Assembly: GCA_050942995.1 (NCBI GenBank) | Contig: JBMNOI010000021.1 | Location: 1 to 37,961 of the forward strand | Direction: 5' to 3' | From: JBMNOI01 sp050942995 | Lineage (GTDB): Bacteria; Chloroflexota; Anaerolineae; UBA1429 | Length of the DNA stretch: 37,961 nt | Part shown: positions 25,991 to 33,387 of the stretch, in pieces | How positions within the stretch are numbered: the first letter of the stretch is position 1 | How the letters are laid out: each line of letters starts with the position of its first letter | Notes under the pieces: generated by a model | Told to the model about the DNA's origin: nothing | Database searches by the model: none | What the model saw: only the letters and a program-made list of their open reading frames with translations | Translations under genes and position numbers: made by a program

Positions 25991-26140
25991 AAAGCCCCGG
26001 TTTCAGATCGTGTAGCCGAGTTTTATGCATTTAATAGCCTGCCCGATGACGGCAGTAATCTGCGCAGTTTACTGCAATATCGCATCCGGCCAGCGCGTTA
26101 TGGCGAACGAAAGCGCCCGACCCCCGGAGACGAGGCACAC

Positions 26141-26179
26141 AAAAGCGGGCCGGAGAGAGGCCACCCTCTTCGGCCCGCT
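26141..26179 (-). terminator. terminator of the rpsA - cold-shock unit
   Basis: A 9-bp GC-rich stem (26144-26152 with 26171-26179), extended inwards by weaker pairs, is followed on the minus strand by TTTTGTGTG. It lies about 165 bases after the cold-shock stop. Confidence 0.7.
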
Positions 26180-26342
26180 GCAACGTTCTGTCGGTGGGAT
26201 ATCATCCATCGGAGATCGATTCCCTGTGCAGAGACCATACTATTCGCCACTCATTCGGGGCGCTCCGGAGCGATCCCGAAACACTTTGAGACGGAGCAGA
26301 CTGTTCCCTATTGGTTCGCAACCGATGTTCTGCGGCCGCCCC

Positions 26343-26699
26343 TCAGCTCTCTACCGGCACAAGATCGCGCGCCTGAGGGCCACGCTCCGTCTCTTCCAGT
26401 TCGTACTCGACGACCTGGCCCTTTTTCAATCGCCGGCCTCGCTCGGCCAGCGATGAGGCGTGCACGAATATATCTTCACCGGCATCGTCTTTTACAAAGC
26501 CGTATCCCCGGCGTGGATCGTACCATCGAACGGTTCCCCGCCGACGCAACATGAGCCGGTTGATGACCACACATCCGGGGCAGTTGAGCGCAGGGGATGC
26601 GTCGCCCGCCGCCTGAGCGCGCTCACGTTGCGATGTCGAGGTGTCGAGGAATCCTACGCCACAGGAAATACAGGTCAATACTCTATCTTTATATGCCAT
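26343..26699 (-). CDS. zinc-ribbon and cold-shock domain fusion protein
   Basis: A 118-residue protein in two parts. Residues 1-45 hold two CxxC pairs (Cys10/Cys13 and Cys40/Cys43) after YKDRVLTC, resembling the small zinc-ribbon domain found next to cold-shock domains in several phyla. Residues 53-118 are a cold-shock domain with RNP1 GYGFV (65-69) and RNP2 DIFVHAS (76-82), which binds single-stranded RNA or DNA. The spacing between the cysteine pairs looks shortened compared with the usual ribbon, with the central FvfT/EQ-type region divergent. It starts 13 bases after the rpsA stop and is very likely co-transcribed, joining two RNA-binding proteins. Confidence 0.9.
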   Translation of the reverse strand: MAYKDRVLTCISCGVGFLDTSTSQRERAQAAGDASPALNCPGCVVINRLMLRRRGTVRWYDPRRGYGFVKDDAGEDIFVHASSLAERGRRLKKGQVVEYELEETERGPQARDLVPVES

Positions 26700-26712
26700 C
26701 GACCCGATCCGT

Positions 26713-27906
26713 TTAATCCTCTACGTGCGGTTCACCCGTGACGACTTTTTCGTCGGCGGGTGCCTCATCGGGCACGGTTTCTTCCTGAGGCGGCGCCTGA
26801 CGCAGGCTGAGGCTGATGCGATGCTGGTCGGCATCGACGCTCAGCACCATCAGTGTCAGCCGGTCGCCCTCGCTGACGATCTGTGCGGGATCGCCCACGG
26901 CCCCCTCGGCCAGCTCGGATACGTGAACCAAACCCTCGATGCCCGCTTCGAGCTCGACAAAAGCGCCAAAGCTCACGATATGGGTCACCGTGCCCTCTAC
27001 CAGCGTGCCCGGGACATACTTCTCCTCGGCCTGTGCCCAAGGGTCCTTTTGAGTGCGCTTGAGGCTGAGGCCGATCCGCTGCCTGTCACGGTCGATGTTC
27101 AGTACCAGGACGTCGATCTCTTGCCCCGGCTCCAGCACCTCTCGCGGATGTTCTACGCGCCCCCACGATAGCTCTGAAATGTGAACCAGTCCGTCGATAC
27201 CGCCCAGATCCACAAATGCGCCGAAATCGACCAGGTTGCTGACACGGCCCCGGCGCACCTGGCCCTCTTCGATCTCTTCCATCAGACGCTCGCGCTGATG
27301 GGCGCGCCACTCACGCGCGGCCGCCCGCTCAGAGAGGATCAACCGTCTCCGGCGACGATTGACCTCGATGACCTTAAGGGCCATCTCGCGCCCGACATAG
27401 CGCCCCAGCACATCCGTCGGCGCCTTGTCTTGCGGCTGTATAAAGTCGGTGATCTGTGAAATGGGGATGAACCCTTGCAGGCTGCCAAAGGTGCAGAGCA
27501 GCCCACCCTTGTTGTACCCCGTCACCGTCGAGTGGACGATCTCACCGCTATCCATCATCTCCTGTGCCTTCTGCCAGTCTTCATACTCCTGAGCCAGCCG
27601 GATAGAGACGATGGGTTGATCTACATAAGCATCTGCGCGCAGCACAAACACCTTGATGCTCTTGCCGACCTGCAGCGCTTCTCGCTCTTCCTCAGTCAGC
27701 CTCTGCAGCTCGCGTGGAGAGACAATGGCATCGTGCTTCCCCCCGATATCGACCAATACCTGGTCAGGGCGTACGCTCAATATATAACCATCGCGAATAT
27801 CACCGCGCGAAGGAGGGGCATAGTCATACTCATCGCTGAGATAATCCCACATCGAAGGGATGTTCTCTTCTTCTTCCATGTTGCCCTGATCAAATTCACT
27901 CATCAT
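26713..27906 (-). CDS. rpsA: 30S ribosomal protein S1-type protein with four S1 domains
   Basis: A 397-residue protein with four S1 RNA-binding domains at about residues 34-103, 120-190, 213-285 and 300-370. The third and fourth are the most canonical (SNLVDFGAFVDLGGIDGLVH and a near repeat of this). The acidic N-terminus and acidic C-terminal tail are as in short S1 proteins of Gram-positive and Chloroflexota-type bacteria; E. coli S1 has six domains. It helps mRNA bind the 30S subunit. ATG 27906, immediately followed by a second ATG, has GAGG seven bases upstream. A perfect consensus promoter and a leader of about 170 bases with a hairpin precede it. Confidence 0.92.
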   Translation of the reverse strand: MMSEFDQGNMEEEENIPSMWDYLSDEYDYAPPSRGDIRDGYILSVRPDQVLVDIGGKHDAIVSPRELQRLTEEEREALQVGKSIKVFVLRADAYVDQPIVSIRLAQEYEDWQKAQEMMDSGEIVHSTVTGYNKGGLLCTFGSLQGFIPISQITDFIQPQDKAPTDVLGRYVGREMALKVIEVNRRRRRLILSERAAAREWRAHQRERLMEEIEEGQVRRGRVSNLVDFGAFVDLGGIDGLVHISELSWGRVEHPREVLEPGQEIDVLVLNIDRDRQRIGLSLKRTQKDPWAQAEEKYVPGTLVEGTVTHIVSFGAFVELEAGIEGLVHVSELAEGAVGDPAQIVSEGDRLTLMVLSVDADQHRISLSLRQAPPQEETVPDEAPADEKVVTGEPHVED

Positions 27907-28024
27907 AAATACGCCTCACTCTATCCTTACGAAGGAAATGGGATCTCTTGCCTTCCCTCCATCTTGGTCCACGCCTCTCCAGAGCCGCTCCGCCCTGAGG
28001 CTCCGATACAAAAACAACAACCCC

Positions 28025-28045
28025 GCCACCTTTTCCGCTGGTGGC
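28025..28045 (-). promoter_or_regulatory. hairpin in the rpsA leader followed by a U-rich stretch
   Basis: On the minus strand a perfect 6-bp stem GCCACC/GGTGGC with a 9-base loop is followed four bases later by TTGTTGTTTTTG. It lies about 30-50 bases into the predicted rpsA leader and could attenuate transcription or bind protein. Confidence 0.45.
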
Positions 28046-28081
28046 AGATTTGGTGTTCTTGGTGCATGTTTGTACTCTTTT

Positions 28082-28110
28082 ATTATACCTTCTGGCAGGC
28101 ATATTGTCAA
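28082..28110 (-). promoter_or_regulatory. perfect consensus promoter of rpsA
   Basis: Minus-strand TTGACA (28110-28105), spacer of exactly 17, TATAAT (28087-28082). All twelve hexamer bases match consensus. RNA start is expected near 28075. Confidence 0.92.
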
Positions 28111-28416
28111 CCGGATATATCAATTATACCTGTACTATCGCATGGTATGCACCGAGCCAGAGAATGGGCGATGGGTGAAGGGTGTGTTGAAGTGTGGATG
28201 GTGAAAAGGCAGTACGGCCATACTGACCTTCACCGGCTGGAAACGCCCTCCATATCCGGTGGTCGGTTCAGTTCAGCCACGCTATCGAACGGGAGACGAT
28301 CGACGACAAAGGGGATACAGAATCCCTCGACAGAGTGCCGTCATCAGGTGAGATGCAGAGCATGTGGGGAGAGGATTGAATGTGAAGGGATGCTGCTGCG
28401 GGTTATTCGGGGCGGT

Positions 28417-28435
28417 GTCTTTCTTCCAGAAAGAC
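28417..28435 (-). other. conserved 3' hairpin of small paralog 1
   Basis: A perfect 8-bp stem (28417-28424 with 28428-28435) encloses a 3-base loop, GGA on the sense strand, 15 bases after the stop codon. The matching hairpin after paralog 2 has the same loop and two compensatory pair changes. No T-run follows, so it is not a standard terminator. Confidence 0.8.
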
Positions 28436-28450
28436 CACGTCACCCCCTCA

Positions 28451-28711
28451 TCAAGCATCGCTTTCGATGTAGCGCATCCCGTCGATGCCGGCTACGGCAG
28501 TCTTGACGGCGTCTTTGAGTCGGGTGTATATCTCAAGGCGTTGATTGCGGCTGCCTGTATCATATCCGTCGATTATGGCGTCGACGACGAGGCCTGCCGA
28601 TACACCGGCCCTTCTGCTTCCGGCATGTGCTGTAGTGAGCCGAAGGATCAGCCTCTCGATACGATCAGGGGTGATGGATGCCAGAATATCCTGTAATGTT
28701 GTCTCGTCCAC
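28451..28711 (-). CDS. small protein of unknown family, paralog 1
   Basis: An 86-residue protein with no domain I recognise. It is homologous to the protein at 30320-30583: both have LxxIL-x2-(I/L)TP(D/E)R near residue 8, a central glycine-bearing (V)VDA/VEA stretch, a Tyr-Leu helix and the C-terminus GMRYI-x2-DA followed by TGA TGAG. Predicted to be mostly helical, soluble, without signal or cysteine. GTG 28711 has AGG six bases upstream, and a good promoter lies 60-90 bases upstream. It is divergent from the cyclopropane synthase gene, which lies between the two paralogs. Function unknown. Confidence 0.8.
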   Translation of the reverse strand: MDETTLQDILASITPDRIERLILRLTTAHAGSRRAGVSAGLVVDAIIDGYDTGSRNQRLEIYTRLKDAVKTAVAGIDGMRYIESDA

Positions 28712-28769
28712 GTGCTACCTTTTAGGCCAGAACGGTGTTTCTATTCATGTCCCCGTTTCGATGAGCCCT

Positions 28770-28798
28770 ATGATATGGCATATTCCATGCGATGGCAA
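28770..28798 (-). promoter_or_regulatory. promoter of small paralog 1
   Basis: Minus-strand TTGCCA (28798-28793), spacer 17, TATCAT (28775-28770): one mismatch from consensus in each hexamer. Confidence 0.7.
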
Positions 28799-28837
28799 GC
28801 GCTTGTACATCGGAACTGCGTACAACTCGCAAGACAA

Positions 28838-28854
28838 CCCCCTTTCGAAGGGGG
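28838..28854. repeat. short inverted repeat between paralog 1 and cfa
   Basis: CCCCCTT and AAGGGGG form a 7-bp stem with loop TCG. There is no T-run. It may be a regulator site or 5' leader structure; the role is unknown. Confidence 0.5.
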
Positions 28855-28947
28855 CGAATGCAGATCGCGTGCGTTTCTCGTGAACCGTTCGCTCCTGACA
28901 GAGACCTTTGGAAGGGGATGCCGGACCATCATGTAAGGTTTGGAACA

Positions 28948-28976
28948 GGGCATCAGCCTCGAGGGCATCAGCCTCG
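28948..28976 (+). repeat. two-copy 15-bp tandem repeat before cfa
   Basis: GGGCATCAGCCTCG occurs at 28948-28961 and again at 28963-28976, 22 bases before the cfa start and just ahead of its SD site. Confidence 0.85.
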
Positions 28977-28985
28977 CCTGCAGAG

Positions 28986-28992
28986 AAAGGAG
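28986..28992 (+). promoter_or_regulatory. ribosome binding site fixing the cfa start
   Basis: AAAGGAG lies five bases before ATG 28998. The in-frame ATG at 28908 has no SD and would add 30 residues encoded by the tandem repeat region. Confidence 0.85.
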
Positions 28993-28997
28993 TGACC

Positions 28998-30275
28998 ATG
29001 TCGCCGGATGCATCGTCGCGGATCACGCGCGAGTTGTTGGAGGAGCTGTTCGGTCCCGATCGTGAACGTGTGGGGGTACGCCTGTGGGATGGTGACTGCT
29101 GGCCGGACGATACGCCGCGGCCGGTGACGTTGATTCTGAGGCATCCCGGGGCACTGCGGGCTATGTTCCTGGGTGGGAGCGAGCTGGAGCTGGGCGAGGC
29201 GTATCTATATGACGATTTCGATATCGAGGGAAATATCGAATCGGCCCATGCGCTGGCCGAGGGCCTGGTTCAGCGGGTGGACGGATGGCGAGCCCGGCTG
29301 CGCTTGGTGCGACAGTTGAGGCAACTGCCGGCCGAGCGCCGCCGGCGCTCGACGCGTCGGGGACGCGCCCGCCTGCGCGGCCGGGTGCACGATGCCGAGC
29401 GCGATCGGGCCGCAGTGACCTATCATTACGATGTATCCAACGATTTTTACGCCCTCTGGCTGGATTCGCACATGGTCTATTCTTGCGCCTATTTCGCCTG
29501 CGAGGACGATGATCTGGATACGGCTCAGGCGCGCAAGCTGGACTATATCTGCCGCAAACTACGGCTCAAGCCCGGCCAGCGCCTGCTCGATCTGGGATGC
29601 GGCTGGGGCGGGCTGGTGATGCATGCGGCGCAGAACTATGGTGTCGATGCGACGGGCATTACGCTGAGCAGTCCACAGGCCGAGTTGGCCGGCGCGCGCA
29701 TCGTCTCGGCCGGGCTGAAAAATCGCTGCCGGGTGCAGGTGCGTGACTATCGCGATGTGGAGGACTGGGGCAGCTATGATGCGCTGGTGAGCGTGGGCAT
29801 GTTCGAGCATGTGGGTGAGGCGCTCTTGCCCGAGTATTTTCATCGGGCGTGGCGATTGCTCCGACCGGGTGGAATATTTCTCAACCACGGCATCGCCCGC
29901 CGCGCGACGGATACACCGGCGAGAGGCCCCTCGTTTTCCAGTACTTATGTGTTTCCCGACGGCGAGTTGGTGCCGATCGGCACAACCGTACGCGTCGCCG
30001 AGGCCGAGGGCTTCGAGGTGCGTGACGTCGAAAGCCTTCGCGAGCATTATGCCCTCACATTGCGCCACTGGGTGCGTCGGCTGGAGGCGCGCCATGACGA
30101 GGCGCTGGAGTATGTGGACGAACCCACCTATCGGGTATGGCGACTTTATATGTCGGGGTCGGTATATGGGTTCGCCAACGGCAGACTGAACGTCTATCAG
30201 ACGCTTCTGGTCAAGCCCGATGAGCAGGGCAGAAGCGGTCTGCCGCTGATGCGGGAAGACTGGTATGAACGCTGA
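28998..30275 (+). CDS. cfa: cyclopropane-fatty-acyl-phospholipid synthase family protein
   Basis: A 425-residue enzyme that transfers a methylene group from S-adenosylmethionine to double bonds of membrane phospholipid acyl chains. Characteristic blocks are YHYDVSNDFY (142-151), MVYSCAYF (159-166), the SAM loop LDLGCGWGG (197-205), the catalytic-pocket EHVG (270-273), and TYVFPDGEL. The N-terminal 130 residues form the lipid-binding domain and include an Arg-rich stretch (about 114-130). A close relative, such as a mycolic-acid-type or tuberculostearic-type methyltransferase, cannot be excluded. It is transcribed towards paralog 2 and away from paralog 1, and its stop lies 11 bases before the paralog 2 hairpin. 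Confidence 0.92.
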   Translation: MSPDASSRITRELLEELFGPDRERVGVRLWDGDCWPDDTPRPVTLILRHPGALRAMFLGGSELELGEAYLYDDFDIEGNIESAHALAEGLVQRVDGWRARLRLVRQLRQLPAERRRRSTRRGRARLRGRVHDAERDRAAVTYHYDVSNDFYALWLDSHMVYSCAYFACEDDDLDTAQARKLDYICRKLRLKPGQRLLDLGCGWGGLVMHAAQNYGVDATGITLSSPQAELAGARIVSAGLKNRCRVQVRDYRDVEDWGSYDALVSVGMFEHVGEALLPEYFHRAWRLLRPGGIFLNHGIARRATDTPARGPSFSSTYVFPDGELVPIGTTVRVAEAEGFEVRDVESLREHYALTLRHWVRRLEARHDEALEYVDEPTYRVWRLYMSGSVYGFANGRLNVYQTLLVKPDEQGRSGLPLMREDWYER

Positions 30276-30285
30276 TTGGGGCGTT

Positions 30286-30304
30286 ATCTTCCTTCCAGGA
30301 AGAT
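30286..30304 (-). other. conserved 3' hairpin of small paralog 2
   Basis: A perfect 8-bp stem (30286-30293 with 30297-30304) with the same 3-base GGA loop (sense strand) as at 28417-28435, 15 bases after the stop. It also lies just past the convergent cfa stop. Flanking bases (GGGGCG outside, CTCATCAAGCATCGC towards the gene, plus strand) are shared by both copies. Confidence 0.8.
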
Positions 30305-30319
30305 GATATCGGGCGCTCA

Positions 30320-30583
30320 TCAAGCATCGCCGGGAATATAGCGCATACCGGGGACGGCCTCGATGGTCTCGCGAATGGCCTGAACCAGGGCGAGATAAAC
30401 CTGCCAGCCCTCCGCTCCCTCGCCCGGGATTGCTCCGCCCGATAACGCCTCGACCACGTCAAGCACCGGGATACCGGTTCGGTCGCCTTTGGTGCGCGCA
30501 TCGGCCAGAGAGAGCACAATCTCTTGCAACCTCTCCGGCGTCAGACGGGACAGGATGTTCTTCAAGGCATCGTTTGTCGCCAT
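30320..30583 (-). CDS. small protein of unknown family, paralog 2
   Basis: An 87-residue protein homologous over its whole length to the one at 28451-28711, with the same beginning (ALKNILSRLTPER) and the same end (GMRYIPGDA). The open frame is longer, but ATG 30583 has GAGGG seven bases before it and matches the start of paralog 1. No signal peptide, membrane segment, cysteine or recognised domain. It lies downstream of the thioredoxin lipoprotein gene on the same strand (117 bases between) and could be the last gene of that transcript. Function unknown; the conserved 3' hairpin suggests shared control. Confidence 0.8.
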   Translation of the reverse strand: MATNDALKNILSRLTPERLQEIVLSLADARTKGDRTGIPVLDVVEALSGGAIPGEGAEGWQVYLALVQAIRETIEAVPGMRYIPGDA

Positions 30584-30700
30584 CTGTCGTCCCTCTCGTT
30601 CGGTGGGTGATGAGGGCTCGTCAGCCATGTGCCGGCGCCCGGCGTCACGATCTCTCATCGGCGATGAGTTGCTCCCACGCCCATCCGGGTCATCATCACC

Positions 30701-31243
30701 TCATGGGGCAAGCAGGCGATCCAGCGCGGCGCGCAGGGCATCGTCTGGCAGAGCGCCCGTCGTCACATCGACGCTCTCGCCGTCTCGCAGGAAAAAGGTG
30801 GTGGGAATGGCCCGAATGCCCACCGCGTGCACCAGCTCGATATTCGCCGGATCGTCGATGGACACGCTGATAAAGACGATGCGATTCTCATATGCTGGCT
30901 GTACCCGCTCGATGGATTGCCACATCACCCGGCAGGCAGGGCAGTTGTCGCTGTAGAACATGACCATCGCGGCCTGGTTGTTCTCGATAACCCATTCGAT
31001 CTGATCACCGGGATACTCCAGATCGGGCATCTCTGACCGCATTGCGTCATCGGCCGGCGCTTCTGTGGGCGAAGGGGATGCCGTCGGGTTGTCGGGAGAG
31101 GGATAGGATGCCTCTGCCGTCGGCGTCGGTTCATCGGACACCGGGACGGCGTCCGGTGAGCACCCCGCCAGGATCGGCATCGTTAGGAGCAGAATGGCGG
31201 CGAGCCATCCGAGCAGATGTTTGGACGAGGCACGTATCTTCAT
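30701..31243 (-). CDS. thioredoxin-fold lipoprotein
   Basis: A 180-residue exported protein. A lipoprotein signal peptide ends in the lipobox LAGC with Cys28 as the lipid-modified residue. A Pro/Thr/Ser-rich linker (about residues 30-65) tethers a thioredoxin domain with redox motif CPAC (101-104) after MVMFYSDN, and the cis-proline at 147 (IPTTFF). It would act on the outer face of the membrane, probably exchanging electrons with the neighbouring DsbD-like protein, which ends 33 bases upstream on the same strand. SD AAAGGA lies six bases before ATG 31243. Confidence 0.93.
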   Translation of the reverse strand: MKIRASSKHLLGWLAAILLLTMPILAGCSPDAVPVSDEPTPTAEASYPSPDNPTASPSPTEAPADDAMRSEMPDLEYPGDQIEWVIENNQAAMVMFYSDNCPACRVMWQSIERVQPAYENRIVFISVSIDDPANIELVHAVGIRAIPTTFFLRDGESVDVTTGALPDDALRAALDRLLAP

Positions 31244-31276
31244 CGTGCGTCCTTTACAATGAGCAGGATATCGATA

Positions 31277-33208
31277 TCAGAAGGTGATGACGCTATGGCC
31301 GAGCCACCCGGCCAGCAGTACAAACAACAGGGCGGTGCCCAGTTTGACGCCGGCGGTATGGCGCGTCATCCAGTTCACCAGTTGCTGCGAGGTGGTGCCG
31401 TAATAGACCATCGAGAACACGACCACCAGTGGCAGGATGAACATGATATTGTAGGCCAGCAACGCCAGGCTGGCGTTGGCGCGCCACTGCGGGTTGCCCA
31501 GTACAAAGATGATGGTGGGCAGGTACACCTGGCCCGTGCAGGCCATCTCGATGATGGATACACCGAATCCCAGCACAAAAGAGGCCAGCACAAAGTTGCG
31601 CGCCCCCGAGCCCTCGCGGATGAGGGCCTTGCTCCAGTTGCGCAGGCGATCGGGCAGTTTGAGGCTCATATCCTCCAGCCGACCCTGACGCGCTTTGCGA
31701 TAGTCCATAAAGCTGCCCCAGGCCAGCAACAGACAAAGGATGGCGAACGCGCCGTAGAGATACCGGCTGATGATATGCAGGGCCGGTAGCGCCGTCAGGA
31801 ATCGAAGGAAGCCAAACCCCACACCCAGGTAGGTGAGGAACACACCCAGGGTGAACGCGGCGCCGGTGATCAATATTTCCTTGCCCTTGCGCTTGCGCAG
31901 CGCCAGGTAGGACACCAAAAAGATCATGGTGGCAAAGGCGCAGGGGTTCACACCGTCCAGCAGACCGGCCCCCAGGATGGTGAGAAAGCCGAAGGAGAGA
32001 AAGCGCTGTACGATGGATTCCTCTACCGCGGCACGATCTGCCTCCCATTCCTCCCAGACGATGTCGGCGCCCTCTTGCTCGTAGCGCCGGATCATCTCCT
32101 CCAGGCTGCGCGAGGTGAGATCATCCTGGGCCAGCCCCTCATCGCCGATAAAGACCGCCGGGGCCGTCATCAGATGATGTTCGGGGATGCCCGCACGATG
32201 ACCGAGCCATTCGGCCAGGGCGGCCTGCTCTTTGATGTCGTAACGGTGGACGACGATCTGCGGATAACGGCTGCTCAGATAGTTCAGGTCGAGTTGCACA
32301 CGGTCGCACTCGCCGCAGCCCGACTGGTAGAAATAGGCCAGATGAATGGGCGCTGCCTCGTCCGGCCCCTCGATGGGCGCCGGAGTGGGTTGCTCCTCCG
32401 CATCGATGCCGGCGATTTCGGGAAAGGGGGGTAGCCCTACGCCCCCCTCGGCCAGGTAGCTCTCGATCAGGCCGGGCAGCCGCTCCGGAATCTCGCGTCC
32501 TCCGACGAGCACCTCATCGCCGATGAACATCATGGGCACGCCGCGCCGGTCTGCGGGCATGTCGGCATCATCCATCGCCCGCTGCCAAAGTTGATAGCCC
32601 TCCTGGCTCGAAGTCTCGACGAGCACCACGGCAAACTGATTCTCGTACTGCTCCAACAGGGGGGGCAGCGTCTCCTGCATCACCTGATGGCAGTATCCAC
32701 AAGATTGGGACCAGAACATGAGCGCATAGACGATGGGCCCTTTCGGCTCCTCTGCCTGAGATGGGGTGGGCTCGGCTGAGGAAACATCGACAGGCAGGTC
32801 GGGCAGATCCACGCCCCCCCGGGCCAGATAGTGCTCGATGCGCTCCCGGAGCGTATCGCCGATCTCGTGGGTGCCCACCATGACATCCTCGCCGATGTAG
32901 AGGGTGGGTATGGTGCCGGCCGAGATGTCGTAACGCTCTTCCATGGCCATGAACAGTTCGTATTGTTCCGGCTCTTGCACGTTACGCCGGTCGATGATCA
33001 GCCGCTCACCGAATTCCTCTTCCAGTGGAGCGAGGGTATCGCTCTGCGTCTGGCGGCAGGCGGGGCAGTCGGGGCTGTAGAAGTAGAGCACGTGGACCGC
33101 GCCCTCGGCGTTTACCCTGCCGATGGGCAGGACCAACAGCGCCAGCATAATCGCGACCAGAACGGCGGGCCATTTTGCTCTGAGGATGCGCGCTGTAATC
33201 GTCAGCAT
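31277..33208 (-). CDS. triple thioredoxin - DsbD/CcdA-like membrane fusion protein
   Basis: A 643-residue protein with unusual order of parts. A signal/anchor (about 13-34) is followed by three thioredoxin-like domains: CPAC at 48-51, CGYC at 170-173 and CGEC at 298-301, each with a matching late IPT/VPM/APA proline and an (F/Y)IG(D/E)E-type strand, joined by Pro/Glu-rich linkers. Residues 405-643 form a membrane domain with about six helices and two conserved cysteines, Cys423 in GVNPCAF and Cys557 in EMACTGQ, as in DsbD and CcdA, which carry electrons across the membrane. Start ATG 33208 has GAGAGG six bases upstream. Classic DsbD has one thioredoxin domain on each side of the membrane part; three on one side is exceptional. 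Confidence 0.93.
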   Translation of the reverse strand: MLTITARILRAKWPAVLVAIMLALLVLPIGRVNAEGAVHVLYFYSPDCPACRQTQSDTLAPLEEEFGERLIIDRRNVQEPEQYELFMAMEERYDISAGTIPTLYIGEDVMVGTHEIGDTLRERIEHYLARGGVDLPDLPVDVSSAEPTPSQAEEPKGPIVYALMFWSQSCGYCHQVMQETLPPLLEQYENQFAVVLVETSSQEGYQLWQRAMDDADMPADRRGVPMMFIGDEVLVGGREIPERLPGLIESYLAEGGVGLPPFPEIAGIDAEEQPTPAPIEGPDEAAPIHLAYFYQSGCGECDRVQLDLNYLSSRYPQIVVHRYDIKEQAALAEWLGHRAGIPEHHLMTAPAVFIGDEGLAQDDLTSRSLEEMIRRYEQEGADIVWEEWEADRAAVEESIVQRFLSFGFLTILGAGLLDGVNPCAFATMIFLVSYLALRKRKGKEILITGAAFTLGVFLTYLGVGFGFLRFLTALPALHIISRYLYGAFAILCLLLAWGSFMDYRKARQGRLEDMSLKLPDRLRNWSKALIREGSGARNFVLASFVLGFGVSIIEMACTGQVYLPTIIFVLGNPQWRANASLALLAYNIMFILPLVVVFSMVYYGTTSQQLVNWMTRHTAGVKLGTALLFVLLAGWLGHSVITF

Positions 33209-33387
33209 AGACGACCTCTCACTTCTCAGGAGATCATCTCGATGATGCCTCTGCCGGAGGTGCATATTCCGGCGTGAAGGCCTCTCAAGACGATCTCCTT
33301 CTCGATAGATAGAATCGCCAACGCTGCACATGATACCACAACCCTCATACACTGGCGATTTCGGGCAAGCCCTTACAGATCAGACTG

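Larger units (their letters stand above)
25927..26342. other. 416-bp intergenic region
   Basis: It holds the membrane protein promoter, the minus-strand terminator at 26141-26179, and a 7-bp inverted repeat GCAGTAA/TTACTGC (26052-26058 with 26069-26075). A plus-strand open frame crosses it but runs antisense through the cold-shock gene and has no domain, so I do not call it. Nothing else is supported. Confidence 0.6.
27907..28450. other. 544-bp region between rpsA and the first small paralog
   Basis: It contains the rpsA leader and promoter, and on the far side the conserved 3' hairpin of the small paralog gene. Between about 28111 and 28410 I see no coding sequence with a domain or SD site and no convincing structure beyond short chance repeats. 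Confidence 0.6.

Noticed and set aside
26025..26456. Plus-strand 143-codon frame entering the 416-bp gap
   Set aside because: Overlaps the cold-shock gene antisense, crosses its terminator, and has no SD or recognisable domain.
27927..28067. 46-residue leader frame before rpsA on the minus strand
   Set aside because: It starts with ATG in the predicted leader and ends 20 bases before rpsA, but lacks an SD sequence and has low-quality composition; not enough to call a leader peptide.
28745..29026. Minus-strand 93-codon frame over the cfa leader
   Set aside because: Covers the promoter of paralog 1 and the tandem repeat; no SD, no homology to neighbours.
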